Numbered from the stretch's first letter, positions 1-8,252 are shown. The stretch: 64,000 bases of DNA from Syntrophaceae bacterium UBA6109 (GCA_002428445.1 DIWJ01000054.1:1-64000); one strand, 5' to 3'. Numbers and translations are program-made. Notes: a model not told the origin generated them from the letters alone.

Positions 1-35
1 CAAGCCGCGGGGAATGCGCTCGCTGCTGGATTCAC
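1..35. repeat. Partial copy of the hairpin-bearing intergenic repeat
   Basis: The first bases contain CCGCGGGGAATGCGCTCGCT followed by GGATTCA. The same string, with one difference, occurs at about 55940-55974 inside a longer copy of the same repeat family. The copy runs off the left edge, so its full extent is unknown. Confidence 0.7.
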
Positions 36-94
36 CGCTCATACGCCATCCCGGATCCCGTTGTGCGCGGTTCTGGTCCGAACCGGATCATTTG

Positions 95-122
95 TTGACA
101 CCTCTCCGATATGAGTTATATT
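95..122 (+). promoter_or_regulatory. Putative sigma70 promoter for the pterin operon
   Basis: TTGACA at 95-100 and TATATT at 117-122 are separated by 16 bases, about 60 bases before the first gene at 183. A CACCTCT/AGAGGTG inverted repeat (99-105 and 123-129) brackets the -10 element, and a GTTTTGTCAAAAC palindrome lies at 136-148. Both could bind a regulator. Identified by eye only. Confidence 0.55.
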
Positions 123-145
123 AGAGGTGATTTCAGTTTTGTCAA
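118..145 (-). promoter_or_regulatory. Opposing promoter sharing the same -10 region
   Basis: Read on the minus strand, TTGACA (140-145) is followed after 16 bases by TAATAT (118-123), so this promoter overlaps the plus-strand -10 element almost exactly. It would fire leftward, out of the window. No gene on that strand is visible in positions 1-117. Confidence 0.4.
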
Positions 146-182
146 AACGTAATCTCATCATCGAACCGCCGAATTTCACGCC

Positions 183-902
183 ATGGGATCGATAGCCGAA
201 AAAATTCAATCCTGTCTCGAAGAAGCGCCCGATCGGATCAACGGCGGCCGCCCTTACGTGACCCTCAGCTATGCCCAGAGCATTGACGGTTCCATTGCCC
301 AGAAGCCGGGGAGACCGCTGGCCATCAGTTGCAGGGACTCCCTCGTATTCACTCACTGGTTGCGATCCATCCACGACGGGCTCCTCGTCGGCATCGGTAC
401 GATTCTGGCCGATAATCCCGCCCTGACGGTCCGGCATGTCGACGGCAAGAGTCCCCAGCCGATCATCGTTGACGGGCGCCTGCGTTTCCCCATGGATGCC
501 CAGGCCCTGCAGCATCACCATCATGCGCCGTGGATCGCAACCGCCGAGACGTCGGACGCCGGGCGCGAGCAGGCGCTCCTGAAATCGGGCGCCAGGGTCA
601 TGCGGATACCGTCCCGCCCGGACGGCATGATCGACCTGAAGGCCCTGCTCCGGCGGCTCGCGGAGCTTAACATCGCCAGCCTCATGGTGGAGGGCGGCGC
701 GGAAATCATCACGAGTTTCCTGAAAGACCACCTGGTCGATCAGCTCGTCCTGACCATCAGCCCGATCTACGTCGGCGGCATGCACGCCGTCTGGCCCCTG
801 CAGCTCAGCCTCCGAAATCCGCCCGTTCTTCGGAACATGGAATGGGAGACCTGCGGATCGGATGTCGTCCTCCGGGCCGATGTCGCCTGGAACGGGAAAT
901 GA
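183..902 (+). CDS. RibD C-terminal-type pyrimidine/pterin reductase
   Basis: A 239-residue protein of the RibD_C / dihydrofolate-reductase-like fold, which in riboflavin synthesis reduces a ribosylaminopyrimidine with NADPH. Visible family motifs are SYAQSIDGSIA near residue 30, GLLVGIGTILADNPALTV near 62-80 and VEGGAEIITSF near 165. The deaminase half of bifunctional RibD is absent. It is first in a run of overlapping genes with a PTPS-like protein and a glycosyltransferase, so its substrate is more likely a pteridine than a riboflavin intermediate; that is inference from context. The start lies 60 bases after a good promoter. The HHHH run near residue 110 is natural sequence. Confidence 0.85.
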   Translation: MGSIAEKIQSCLEEAPDRINGGRPYVTLSYAQSIDGSIAQKPGRPLAISCRDSLVFTHWLRSIHDGLLVGIGTILADNPALTVRHVDGKSPQPIIVDGRLRFPMDAQALQHHHHAPWIATAETSDAGREQALLKSGARVMRIPSRPDGMIDLKALLRRLAELNIASLMVEGGAEIITSFLKDHLVDQLVLTISPIYVGGMHAVWPLQLSLRNPPVLRNMEWETCGSDVVLRADVAWNGK

Positions 903-1924
903 GCCGCGCCGTCCTCTATTTCACCGGCCCCGGTCTTCTCGAGATCCGTGAAGAGCCTCTGCCTTCTCCGCCCCCCGGCAAGGTCCTCGTCAAGACCCTC
1001 TTCTCGGCAATTAGCGCCGGCTCCGAACTGCTGGCGTACCGCGGTCTCTGTCCGCCGGATCTCCCCCTGGACCAATCCATCCCCAGTCTTCGGGGAAAAT
1101 GCGCATTCCCCATGAAGTATGGCTACTCCCTCGTGGGAAAGGTGGCGGCCCTGGGAAGCGGCGTACCCGGCGAATGGGAGGACCGCACGGTCTTTTCCTT
1201 TCACCCCCATGAAAGCTCCTTTATCGCCGCCGTCGACGAGCTCCTGCCGCTCCCCGCGGGCATTTCGCCGGAAGAGGCGCTCTTCCTGCCGAATCTGGAA
1301 ACGGCCGTCAACCTGGTGATGGACGGAAGGCCCCTCATCGGCGAAAAGGCGGTCGTGTTTGGTCAGGGGGTCGTGGGGCTGCTGACGACCGCCGTCCTGG
1401 GCATGCATCCCCTGGCGAGGCTTCTTGCCGCGGACCGGCACCGCTTGCGCCGCGAAACGTCGCTTCAGTTCGGCGCAAGCGCGGCTTTCGACGCCTCCGA
1501 TCCGGATCTTGCCGCCGCCATCATGGACGGGCTCGGAAAGGAGAAGGGCCGGGAAGGCGCCGATCTGACCTTCGAGATATCCGGAGCGCCGGAGGCGCTG
1601 GAGCAGGCGATTTCCGTGACGGGCTTTCACGGCCGGATCGTGATAGGTTCCTGGTATGGCGTCAAACCGGTTCGTCTGAACCTGGGGGGCGCCTTCCACC
1701 GCAGCCGCATCCGTTTGATCGACAGCCAGGTCAGCACGATCAACCCCGAGTTCTCCGGCCGCTGGACAAAAGCGAGGCGCACGGCCCTTGTCTGGTCCCT
1801 CCTGAAGAAAACGGATCCCGCGCGTCTCATTACGCGGCGTTTCCCGTTCGCAGATGCGCGCGAAGCGTATGATTTCCTGGACAGGCGGCCGGAGCGGTGC
1901 CTCCAGGTCATCTTTCAGTATTGA
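899..1924 (+). CDS. Medium-chain dehydrogenase/reductase lacking the usual zinc ligands
   Basis: A 341-residue MDR-superfamily oxidoreductase. The start ATG at 899 overlaps the previous stop (ATGA), so the longer upstream reading is rejected. The N-terminal GroES-like half is followed by a Rossmann motif GQGVVG near residue 157. The position where zinc alcohol dehydrogenases have GHE reads KYGYSLVGKV, so the catalytic zinc ligands appear to be lost, as in BchC-like or quinone-oxidoreductase-like members. It probably oxidises or reduces a side-chain hydroxyl or ketone with NAD(P). Its place between a RibD-type reductase and a PTPS-like enzyme suggests that it acts on a pterin side chain (inference). 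Confidence 0.8.
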   Translation: MSRAVLYFTGPGLLEIREEPLPSPPPGKVLVKTLFSAISAGSELLAYRGLCPPDLPLDQSIPSLRGKCAFPMKYGYSLVGKVAALGSGVPGEWEDRTVFSFHPHESSFIAAVDELLPLPAGISPEEALFLPNLETAVNLVMDGRPLIGEKAVVFGQGVVGLLTTAVLGMHPLARLLAADRHRLRRETSLQFGASAAFDASDPDLAAAIMDGLGKEKGREGADLTFEISGAPEALEQAISVTGFHGRIVIGSWYGVKPVRLNLGGAFHRSRIRLIDSQVSTINPEFSGRWTKARRTALVWSLLKKTDPARLITRRFPFADAREAYDFLDRRPERCLQVIFQY

Positions 1925-1950
1925 CGGGCCGGCGCCCGGGAGGATGTCAC

Positions 1951-2331
1951 GTGTTCAGGGTTGCAGTTCGACGACATTTCACGGCCAGGCATTTCCTGAT
2001 CGGCGGCGACTGGGGCAGCGAAAACCAGCCGCATGAGCACAGCTATGCCCTGGAGGTCCGTCTGGAGGGGCCATGCCTCGACAGGCGCGGATTCCTCATG
2101 GATATCGTGGAGGTCAAAGGCCGCATGGACGGGATCATGAACCGCCTGAAGGACAGGCTTCTCAACGGACTCCCCGAATTTGCCGGCTTGAACCCCAGCA
2201 TTGAACAGCTGGCGGACCAGTGCTGCCGCTGGTTCCTCGACGGCCTGAAGAAACCGCCGGTATCCGCCGTGGAGGTCAGGGTCTTCGAAAATGAAGACAC
2301 ATGGGCCGCTTGTCGTCGGGAGGTCCCATGA
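1951..2331 (+). CDS. 6-pyruvoyltetrahydropterin synthase / QueD-like protein, Cys replaced
   Basis: A 126-residue protein starting with GTG at 1951 behind GGGAGGA. It has the PTPS fold markers: a first zinc histidine in FTARHFL, the HEH pair in PHEHSY, and an ENEDTW stretch near the C terminus corresponding to the pterin-anchoring glutamate. The catalytic cysteine that precedes the HxH pair in QueD and PTPS is missing; a glutamate sits four residues before it (ENQPHEH). In the PTPS-III group a Glu replaces that Cys and the enzyme cleaves dihydroneopterin triphosphate to 6-hydroxymethyl-dihydropterin. Whether this protein behaves likewise is inference. The next gene overlaps it by ATGA. Confidence 0.82.
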   Translation: MFRVAVRRHFTARHFLIGGDWGSENQPHEHSYALEVRLEGPCLDRRGFLMDIVEVKGRMDGIMNRLKDRLLNGLPEFAGLNPSIEQLADQCCRWFLDGLKKPPVSAVEVRVFENEDTWAACRREVP

Positions 2332-3425
2332 ATATCAGCCTTGCGATCTACGGATCCGCGGATCAGGTCTCCGGCGGCTATCTCTACGACCGCATGATGG
2401 CGGATTGCCTCCGGCGCAGCGGTGCGGAGGTTGAAATCCTCCCGCTGCGCCCGGGGAACTATCTTTCCTGCCTTGCCGACAATTTCTTCAGCGGCCTGGC
2501 GGAAACCCTTCAGAAGAAAAGGCCCGACGTGCTGCTGCAGGACGAGCTCTGCCACCCCTCCCTTTTTCATGTGAATCCGCGGCTGAAGAAGACGCTGAAA
2601 TGCCCCCTCGTCTCCATCGTGCATCACCTGCGCACTTCCGAGGCGCATGCCGGCTGGCCGATGAGGCTGTATCAGCGGGTGGAGAGGAAGTACCTGGAGA
2701 CCGTGGACGGGTTTGTATTCAACAGCAGGACGACCCGCGCCGTCCTCGAAAATTTTCTTGGCGGGGAACGTCCGTCCGTCGTGGCCTACCCGGGAGGCGA
2801 TCATGTGCGGCCCGCCATCACCGATGCGAAGGTCCGCGAGCGAAGCCGCGACCCCCGGGGCCTGAAAATCCTCTTTGTCGGCAATGTGATTCCGCGAAAG
2901 GGCCTTCACACGCTGATCGCCGCCCTCGGCCGGCTTCGGCGGGAAAGCTGGCATCTGACCGTCGCGGGAAGCCTGTCCGCCGACATCGCTTATACGGAGC
3001 GGATTCGGGACCTGGTCGCCCGCGCCCGCATCGGGGATCAGGTGGAGATGGCGGATGCCGTCGGCAAGGACAGACTGGCGGAACTGCTGGAGACTTCCCA
3101 CTGCCTGGCTGTTCCCTCTTTCTACGAGGGATTCGGCATCGTCTACCTTGAAGCCATGGCCTATGGACTGCCCGTCATCGCTTCGACGGCGGGGGCCATC
3201 CCCGAGGTGATTGCCGACGGCATCGAGGGATTTCTTGTGACGCCCGGAGATGAGACGGCCCTTGTCGCCCGCATCGACCGGTTCATCCACGACCGCGACC
3301 TGCTTGCCGCCATGGGCCTGGCGGCGAAGAAACGCTACGCCGGACATCCCTCCTGGGCGGCCGGTGCGGCGCGCATCCATCGCTTCCTTCGGGAAATGAT
3401 TTCCCGGAAGAGGCGGGAAGATTAG
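2328..3425 (+). CDS. Glycosyltransferase family 4 (GT-B)
   Basis: A 365-residue cytosolic retaining glycosyltransferase. The C-terminal nucleotide-sugar domain shows the family start FVGNVIPRKGLH near residue 180 and the E-x7-E motif in EGFGIVYLE near residue 267, followed by AMAYGLPVIAS. The ATG overlaps the preceding stop (ATGA), placing it in the operon with the RibD-type reductase and PTPS-like enzyme. A glycosyltransferase here suggests that the pathway product is a pterin glycoside; glycosylated pterins are known from cyanobacteria and other prokaryotes, but acceptor and donor cannot be read from the sequence. An intergenic repeat begins right after its TAG stop. Confidence 0.88.
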   Translation: MNISLAIYGSADQVSGGYLYDRMMADCLRRSGAEVEILPLRPGNYLSCLADNFFSGLAETLQKKRPDVLLQDELCHPSLFHVNPRLKKTLKCPLVSIVHHLRTSEAHAGWPMRLYQRVERKYLETVDGFVFNSRTTRAVLENFLGGERPSVVAYPGGDHVRPAITDAKVRERSRDPRGLKILFVGNVIPRKGLHTLIAALGRLRRESWHLTVAGSLSADIAYTERIRDLVARARIGDQVEMADAVGKDRLAELLETSHCLAVPSFYEGFGIVYLEAMAYGLPVIASTAGAIPEVIADGIEGFLVTPGDETALVARIDRFIHDRDLLAAMGLAAKKRYAGHPSWAAGAARIHRFLREMISRKRRED

Positions 3426-3550
3426 CAGGCTGTTGGAAAACGCCCGGCTGCTGCGTTTTCTTCATCCCTCGCCATTCGACGTACCACCCAGTACGCCTCA
3501 TGGCTCAGGATTTCAGAAGCCTTGCATCCGGACATTTTTGAACAGCCTGC
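3426..3550. repeat. Type A intergenic repeat with terminal inverted repeats
   Basis: It begins at the base after the stop codon at 3425. CAGGCTGTT at the left end is the inverse of AACAGCCTG at the right end. The middle carries the shared core (TTCGACGTACC, GTACGCCTCATGGCTCAGG, GCATCCGGACATTTTT) seen again at 18375, 29160, 54766 and 57236. It interrupts an otherwise tightly overlapping operon. Confidence 0.85.
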
Positions 3551-3596
3551 GCTTAACGACTATTTCAACAACCAGTTAGAAAATCAGGCAGAGTTT

Positions 3597-4556
3597 ATGT
3601 CCGTCCCGATGCCATGCATTGATTTTCAGAAATATCTTGCCGCAAAAAAGAGTGTGGACGACCGGGCCCTGAACCGGCACGTCCTGGCTTCGCTGGCGAA
3701 AGAAACGGACGGCGGCCGCGGTCAGCCTCTGCAGGTCCTGGATGTCGGCGCCGGCATCGGCTCCATGCTGGAGCGTCTGGCGGCATGGCATATCCTCAAG
3801 AACGTCCGCTACGATGCGATCGACATCGATGCCCATAACATCCGGGAGGCCCGGCGCTTGATCCCCCTCTGGAGTGCTTCCCTGGGCCTGGAACTTGCCG
3901 ACGGTCCCGCCGGCTTCACGCTGGCGCGGGAAAACGGCGCCGTGGAGATTACCGCGCACTTCGAGACGGCCGATCTGTACGAATTTGCCGCCCGCCGCGG
4001 GAGACGGCCTTGCGATCTCGTCATTGCTCATGCCTTCATGGATCTCGTCGACGCGGACCGCGCCCTTCAGGCGCTCCTGTCGGTGTTGACGCCCGGCGGC
4101 CTCCTCTATCTGACGGCGAATTTCGACGGGTTGACCGTTCTGGAACCGCCTGCGGCGTCCATGCCGGACCGGCAGGTCCTTGCCCTCTACCACGAGAGCA
4201 TGGATTCCAGGCTCGTCGGCGGTCTCCCGTCCGGTGACAGCCGGACGGGGCGCCGTCTCTTCTCCCTGCTGCGCAGATACGGCGTCGAGCTTCTCGATGC
4301 GGGAAGCTCCGATTGGGTCGTCTACCCCGCGGGCGGCCGCTACCCGCAGGACGAGGCGTATTTCCTTCACGCCATCGTCACCCTGATCGAGACGGCGCTG
4401 AAGAATTCCCCGGCGCTTTCGCCTGCGGATTTTTCTCGCTGGATTGACGAACGCCGCTCCCAGATCGAAAGCGGCGAACTTGTCCTGATCGCCCATCAGA
4501 TGGATTTCCTCGGCCGCGCGAAACCGCGCCCGGGGCAGGAATGGAAAAGGCCATGA
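3597..4556 (+). CDS. Class I SAM-dependent methyltransferase
   Basis: A 319-residue Rossmann-fold methyltransferase with motif I VLDVGAGIGSM near residue 46 and an acidic loop DAIDIDA after the next strand, followed by DLVIAHAFMDLVD. The reading frame is open further upstream to 3522, but those residues are encoded by the end of the intergenic repeat, so the ATG at 3597 is preferred; its ribosome-binding site is weak. It is the fifth gene of the pterin-type operon and overlaps the AsmA gene by ATGA. It would be the tailoring methyltransferase of the product, by inference from position. Confidence 0.78.
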   Translation: MSVPMPCIDFQKYLAAKKSVDDRALNRHVLASLAKETDGGRGQPLQVLDVGAGIGSMLERLAAWHILKNVRYDAIDIDAHNIREARRLIPLWSASLGLELADGPAGFTLARENGAVEITAHFETADLYEFAARRGRRPCDLVIAHAFMDLVDADRALQALLSVLTPGGLLYLTANFDGLTVLEPPAASMPDRQVLALYHESMDSRLVGGLPSGDSRTGRRLFSLLRRYGVELLDAGSSDWVVYPAGGRYPQDEAYFLHAIVTLIETALKNSPALSPADFSRWIDERRSQIESGELVLIAHQMDFLGRAKPRPGQEWKRP

Positions 4557-5986
4557 ATGCAGTGCGGAAAAAGAAGCTGATTCTTGCGGGCGGCCTTGCC
4601 GCGCTCGCTATCCTCGCGGCGGCTGCTGCCCTGTCCCTTTTCGACATCAATTCCCACCGGCCGGAGATCGAAAACGCCGCCTCCGCAGCGACGGGCCTCG
4701 ATGTCCGGATCCTGGGGAAACTGGGGCTCTCTGTGTTTCCCCTCGGCCTCTCGGCAAAGGACATCCATGTCGCCGGAAGGGGCGGCGAAGTCCTTGCCGT
4801 CGAGCGCCTCAGGATCGGGCTGGAGCTGTTGCCCCTGCTGAAGGGGCAGATCAGGATCGCCGGATGCAGGCTTGTCGCGCCGTCCGTCACTGTCGCGAAG
4901 GACAGCGACGGGACGTACAATTTCGCGAAGGTCGCGGGGAAATCGCCGGCGGGATCGCCGGGAAGCGCATTCCGTTTGGATGAACTCAAGCTGTCCGACG
5001 GTTCGCTGGTCTACCTCGACGGGAAGACGGGCGAGAAGACCGCATTGAAAGGAATACACCTGGCCATACGGGATCTTTCGCTGGCGGATTCCGCGGGGGA
5101 TGTCCTCAGGACCCTCTCCTTCACTGGAACCGTCGCCTGCCGCGAGATGACAAGAAAGGACTTGAGAATCGACGACGCCAGAGGCTCCGTGAAGGCCGGA
5201 CAGGGGGTCTTCTTCCTCGATCTCCCGACTCTCGAGATATTCGGTTCAAAGGGCGAAGGAAGCGTCCGGATGGATGCGGCCGGAACCGATACCGAGTACA
5301 GAATCTCTCTGAAGGCGCCGGGGCTGGACTTCGAAAAACTGACGGGATCGTTCGGCGCGGGCAGGGTGATCGGCGGAAAGGGCGATCTCGATCTCTCCCT
5401 GACCGTGAAGGGAAAAGAGGGCCGCGCCCTCGTGAACGGCATGGACGGCACGCTGTCTCTCCGGGGCGGCAATCTCACCACGTACACCGTGGATCTCGAC
5501 AAGGCCCTTTCTTCGTACGCGGCAAGCCAGCAGTTCAACCTGACCGACATCGGCGTTTTTTTCATCGCCGGGCCCCTGGGCAGCGCTGCCCTCAAGGCGT
5601 ACCGTTTCGGGGATCTTTATTACCAGACCCAGGGCGGGAGCGGCACCATCATCCGCTTCGTCTCCCGCTGGAAGGTCACGAACGGCGTGGCCGACGCCGT
5701 CGACTGCGCGCTCGCAACGCGCGGCAACCGCGTCGCCCTGAAGGGGAGGCTCAATCTGGTGAATGAACGATACGACGGCATCACCGTCGCGCTTCTCGAC
5801 GAAAAGGGATGCGCAAGATTTTCGCAGAGCATCAGCGGTCCTTTCGGGTCTCCCCAGGTCGGTGCGGTCGGCACGCTCGAAACCCTCGCCGGCCCGGTCC
5901 TCAATATCTACAGGCAGGCGGAACGTTTCGTTCAAGGCGGAAAATGCGAGGCGTTTTACAGCGGTACCGTGCAGCAGCCCCGCTGA
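4553..5986 (+). CDS. AsmA-family inner-membrane/periplasmic protein
   Basis: A 477-residue protein with an N-terminal membrane anchor (residues about 8-30) followed by an AsmA-like periplasmic beta-rich region: FDINSHRPEIENAASAATG, then VFPLGLSAKDIHVA, typical of AsmA N termini. Family members are linked to outer-membrane assembly and phospholipid transport. The start at 4553 overlaps the methyltransferase stop; an in-frame ATG at 4541 is possible. It ends the overlapping gene run. Either it is simply co-transcribed or it links the pathway product to the envelope; the sequence does not decide. Confidence 0.78.
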   Translation: MNAVRKKKLILAGGLAALAILAAAAALSLFDINSHRPEIENAASAATGLDVRILGKLGLSVFPLGLSAKDIHVAGRGGEVLAVERLRIGLELLPLLKGQIRIAGCRLVAPSVTVAKDSDGTYNFAKVAGKSPAGSPGSAFRLDELKLSDGSLVYLDGKTGEKTALKGIHLAIRDLSLADSAGDVLRTLSFTGTVACREMTRKDLRIDDARGSVKAGQGVFFLDLPTLEIFGSKGEGSVRMDAAGTDTEYRISLKAPGLDFEKLTGSFGAGRVIGGKGDLDLSLTVKGKEGRALVNGMDGTLSLRGGNLTTYTVDLDKALSSYAASQQFNLTDIGVFFIAGPLGSAALKAYRFGDLYYQTQGGSGTIIRFVSRWKVTNGVADAVDCALATRGNRVALKGRLNLVNERYDGITVALLDEKGCARFSQSISGPFGSPQVGAVGTLETLAGPVLNIYRQAERFVQGGKCEAFYSGTVQQPR

Positions 5987-6071
5987 TCTCCCTTCCTTGA
6001 CGTTGCGAAACTTTCTCCTTAGTGGCATAGTCGATGCAGAGAAAACGACCGGACATGGAAAGAGGCATGAG

Positions 6072-6572
6072 ATGAAGGCGACGGGCGTTTACATTCACGG
6101 GCTGGACACGTCGAGCCGCGGCACGAAGGGGGTCTTCTTCGCGGAGAAATTCCCGGACGTGCTGCGCGAGGACTATGCAGGGCCATTCGAGGAGCGGATG
6201 GCCAAGCTGCATCAGGTCCTTGCCGGAAGGGAACACCTCATCCTGGTAGGGTCGAGCTACGGCGGCCTGATGGCGGCGGTTTTCGCCCTCTATCACGCCG
6301 ACCGCGTGAGAAGGATTATCCTGCTCGCCCCCGCCCTCACCCTGCCCGAATTCGAACCTTACCTCTCCATGCGCTCGGAGGTGCCTGCCGTCGTCTACCA
6401 CGGTATCCGCGACGACGTGGTGCCGCCCGCGGGCGTTGAAGCGGTCTGCCGCCGCGTCTTCACCCGCCTCGACTATTTCTCCGTCGACGACGACCATCTC
6501 CTCCACGGGACGTTCCGCGGCATTGATTGGGACAAGCTCCTGGAGACGGCGGGCGGGGAAGCGGAAAAGTAA
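6072..6572 (+). CDS. Small alpha/beta hydrolase
   Basis: A 166-residue alpha/beta-hydrolase with a complete apparent triad: nucleophile in GSSYGGL near residue 62, acid in YHGIRDDVV near 118, and histidine in DDDHLLHG near 143. It opens with VYIHGLDTSS, the oxyanion-hole HG motif, as in YcfP/UPF0227-type esterases. Substrate unknown. The start ATG at 6072 lies just after GAGGCATGAG. The next gene begins one base after its stop, so the two are probably co-transcribed. Confidence 0.8.
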   Translation: MKATGVYIHGLDTSSRGTKGVFFAEKFPDVLREDYAGPFEERMAKLHQVLAGREHLILVGSSYGGLMAAVFALYHADRVRRIILLAPALTLPEFEPYLSMRSEVPAVVYHGIRDDVVPPAGVEAVCRRVFTRLDYFSVDDDHLLHGTFRGIDWDKLLETAGGEAEK

Positions 6573-6573
6573 G

Positions 6574-7092
6574 ATGGAAAATGTCTTTTGCATCAACCGC
6601 CGGCGCGAACCGGGGCAATTCTTCCTGGCGGATGTCTATCCCGATATCCGCTCGTACGGGATCCTGGAGGACATTTTCTCCGGCACCGGAGAAATCGAAC
6701 AGGTCCTGGCGCTCATCCGCATCGTGGTGGCGGACATACCCCACGAGATGTTCGTGAACAACGACGACGGCAGTATCACCATCGGCCTCGCCCACCTGCG
6801 GAACGCCTCCGACGAATTCCTGTACCTGGACATCATCCATGAGCTTTGCCACGTAAAGCAGCACCTGCAGGGCCGGAATCTCTATGATCGCAGCAAGGCC
6901 TACGTGGACCGGGAGACCGAGATCGAGGCCTACGAGATCACCGTGCGCGAAGCGCGGCGCATCGGCATGAGCGACCGGGCAATCGCCGACTACCTCCGCG
7001 TGTCGTGGATCTCGCCGGAAGAGCACCGGCGCCTCGCCCGCAGGATGGGCCTGGCCGACGGCTTCGAAGATTGCGCCGCCTGCCGGTCCTGA
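6574..7092 (+). CDS. HExxH zinc-metallopeptidase-like protein
   Basis: A 172-residue protein without a signal peptide. HELCH near residue 90 fits the HExxH zincin motif and a downstream ETEIEAYE could supply the third, glutamate ligand, as in gluzincins. The C terminus has a helix-turn-helix-like SDRAIADYLRVSW segment and ends in CAACRS. I do not recognise a named family. It follows the alpha/beta hydrolase with one base between. Function beyond probable zinc-dependent hydrolysis is not inferable. Confidence 0.7.
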   Translation: MENVFCINRRREPGQFFLADVYPDIRSYGILEDIFSGTGEIEQVLALIRIVVADIPHEMFVNNDDGSITIGLAHLRNASDEFLYLDIIHELCHVKQHLQGRNLYDRSKAYVDRETEIEAYEITVREARRIGMSDRAIADYLRVSWISPEEHRRLARRMGLADGFEDCAACRS

Positions 7093-7141
7093 CCGCCCGC
7101 GGTGCGGGTGTAACCGTCTTTCGCAAAAAAGGTTGTGTGGA

Positions 7142-8197
7142 ATGAACGTCAAACCCCTCCTCGTCATCGCATCGATCCTCCTCTCTCTCTTCCTGCCGCA
7201 GCCTTCTGCGGCCGCCGACAGGGAAGCCCGGAAGGTGGACACGATGACCCTCTACCTGGAAAACGACCTTTTCGGCTTCAACAACCGTGATCGCTATTAT
7301 ACGCACGGGACCAAGCTTTCCTGGGTTTCCCGGGATCTCTCGAACTATCGGGAATCGCCTCTGGTTCCGAAATGGATGCACCCCTACATCGAGCAGATGC
7401 CGTTCGTCAACGAACCCGGGGACCAGCGGTCCGTTTCCCTTTCCCTGGGACAGAACATCTACACGCCCGAAGACAAGGAACGGAGCGACCTGATCGTGAA
7501 CGACCGCCCCTATGCCGGCTTCACCTATCTGGGACTGGCGCTCCACAGCAAGAGCCGGAGTCAGATGGACACCCTCGAATTTGATGTCGGCATCGTCGGC
7601 CGCCACTCCTACGCCGAGGACTGCCAGAAGGTGATCCACGGCTGGATCGGCTCCGTCGATCCCAAGGGCTGGGAGCATCAGCTCCACGACGAGCCGGTCT
7701 TCAACATCTTCTTCGAACGCAAATGGAGGGTCTTTCAGATCAAGAACGCCGAAGGCATCGGCTTCGACTGCATCCCCCATATGGGAATCGCCGCGGGGAA
7801 TGCCTACACCGGGGCCAACCTGGGCGGGCAGGTGCGTTTCGGCTGGAACCTCCCGAATGACTACGGAACCTATCTCATCCGGGCGGGGTCGGACAGCAGC
7901 GCTCCCCTGGACGATGAAGACCCGCGCCTCTCCCGGCCCTCCGAGCGCTACGGCATCCATCTTTTCTTTGCCGTCGACGGCAGCGCCGTGGCCCGGAACA
8001 TCTTCTTCGACGGGAACACGCTGCGGGACAGCCACAGCGTCGACAAGAGGCGGTTTGTCGCCGATGTCGTCGGCGGCATCGGGCTCATCGTCGACCGCTT
8101 CAAGATCACCCATTCCTACGTTTACCGGACGAAGGAATTCGAGTCCCAGCGGGACGAACAGCTCTTCGGGGCGCTCTCCCTGTCGTACACCTTTTAA
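7142..8197 (+). CDS. lpxR: LpxR-family lipid A 3'-O-deacylase (DUF2219)
   Basis: A 351-residue outer-membrane protein with a signal peptide (residues 1-24, MNVKPLLV...SAAA). LpxR enzymes are beta-barrels that remove the 3'-acyloxyacyl chain of lipid A. Family signatures are present: YLENDLFGFNNRDRYYTHG at the mature N terminus (the Asn-Asp pair of the active site), NDRPYAGF, and GRHSYAEDCQKVIHGW with the catalytic-type histidine. It ends in an aromatic C terminus (SLSYTF), as usual for barrels. ATG at 7142 is chosen over a TTG three codons earlier; AAAAAAGG precedes it. Confidence 0.85.
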   Translation: MNVKPLLVIASILLSLFLPQPSAAADREARKVDTMTLYLENDLFGFNNRDRYYTHGTKLSWVSRDLSNYRESPLVPKWMHPYIEQMPFVNEPGDQRSVSLSLGQNIYTPEDKERSDLIVNDRPYAGFTYLGLALHSKSRSQMDTLEFDVGIVGRHSYAEDCQKVIHGWIGSVDPKGWEHQLHDEPVFNIFFERKWRVFQIKNAEGIGFDCIPHMGIAAGNAYTGANLGGQVRFGWNLPNDYGTYLIRAGSDSSAPLDDEDPRLSRPSERYGIHLFFAVDGSAVARNIFFDGNTLRDSHSVDKRRFVADVVGGIGLIVDRFKITHSYVYRTKEFESQRDEQLFGALSLSYTF

Positions 8198-8252
8198 AGG
8201 CGGGGGATCTGCGGCACTTCTTCAGCGATTTCCCGGCGTAACCGGTTCCCCG

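Noticed and set aside
510..525. His-tag-like HHHH in the reductase
   Set aside because: Part of the natural sequence of a family member; no vector-like sequence is present.
3522..3596. Upstream start for the methyltransferase
   Set aside because: Those codons lie in the end of an interspersed repeat and have no ribosome-binding site.
5997..6031. Promoter before the alpha/beta hydrolase gene
   Set aside because: TTGACG is present but no acceptable -10 element lies at 16-18 bases.
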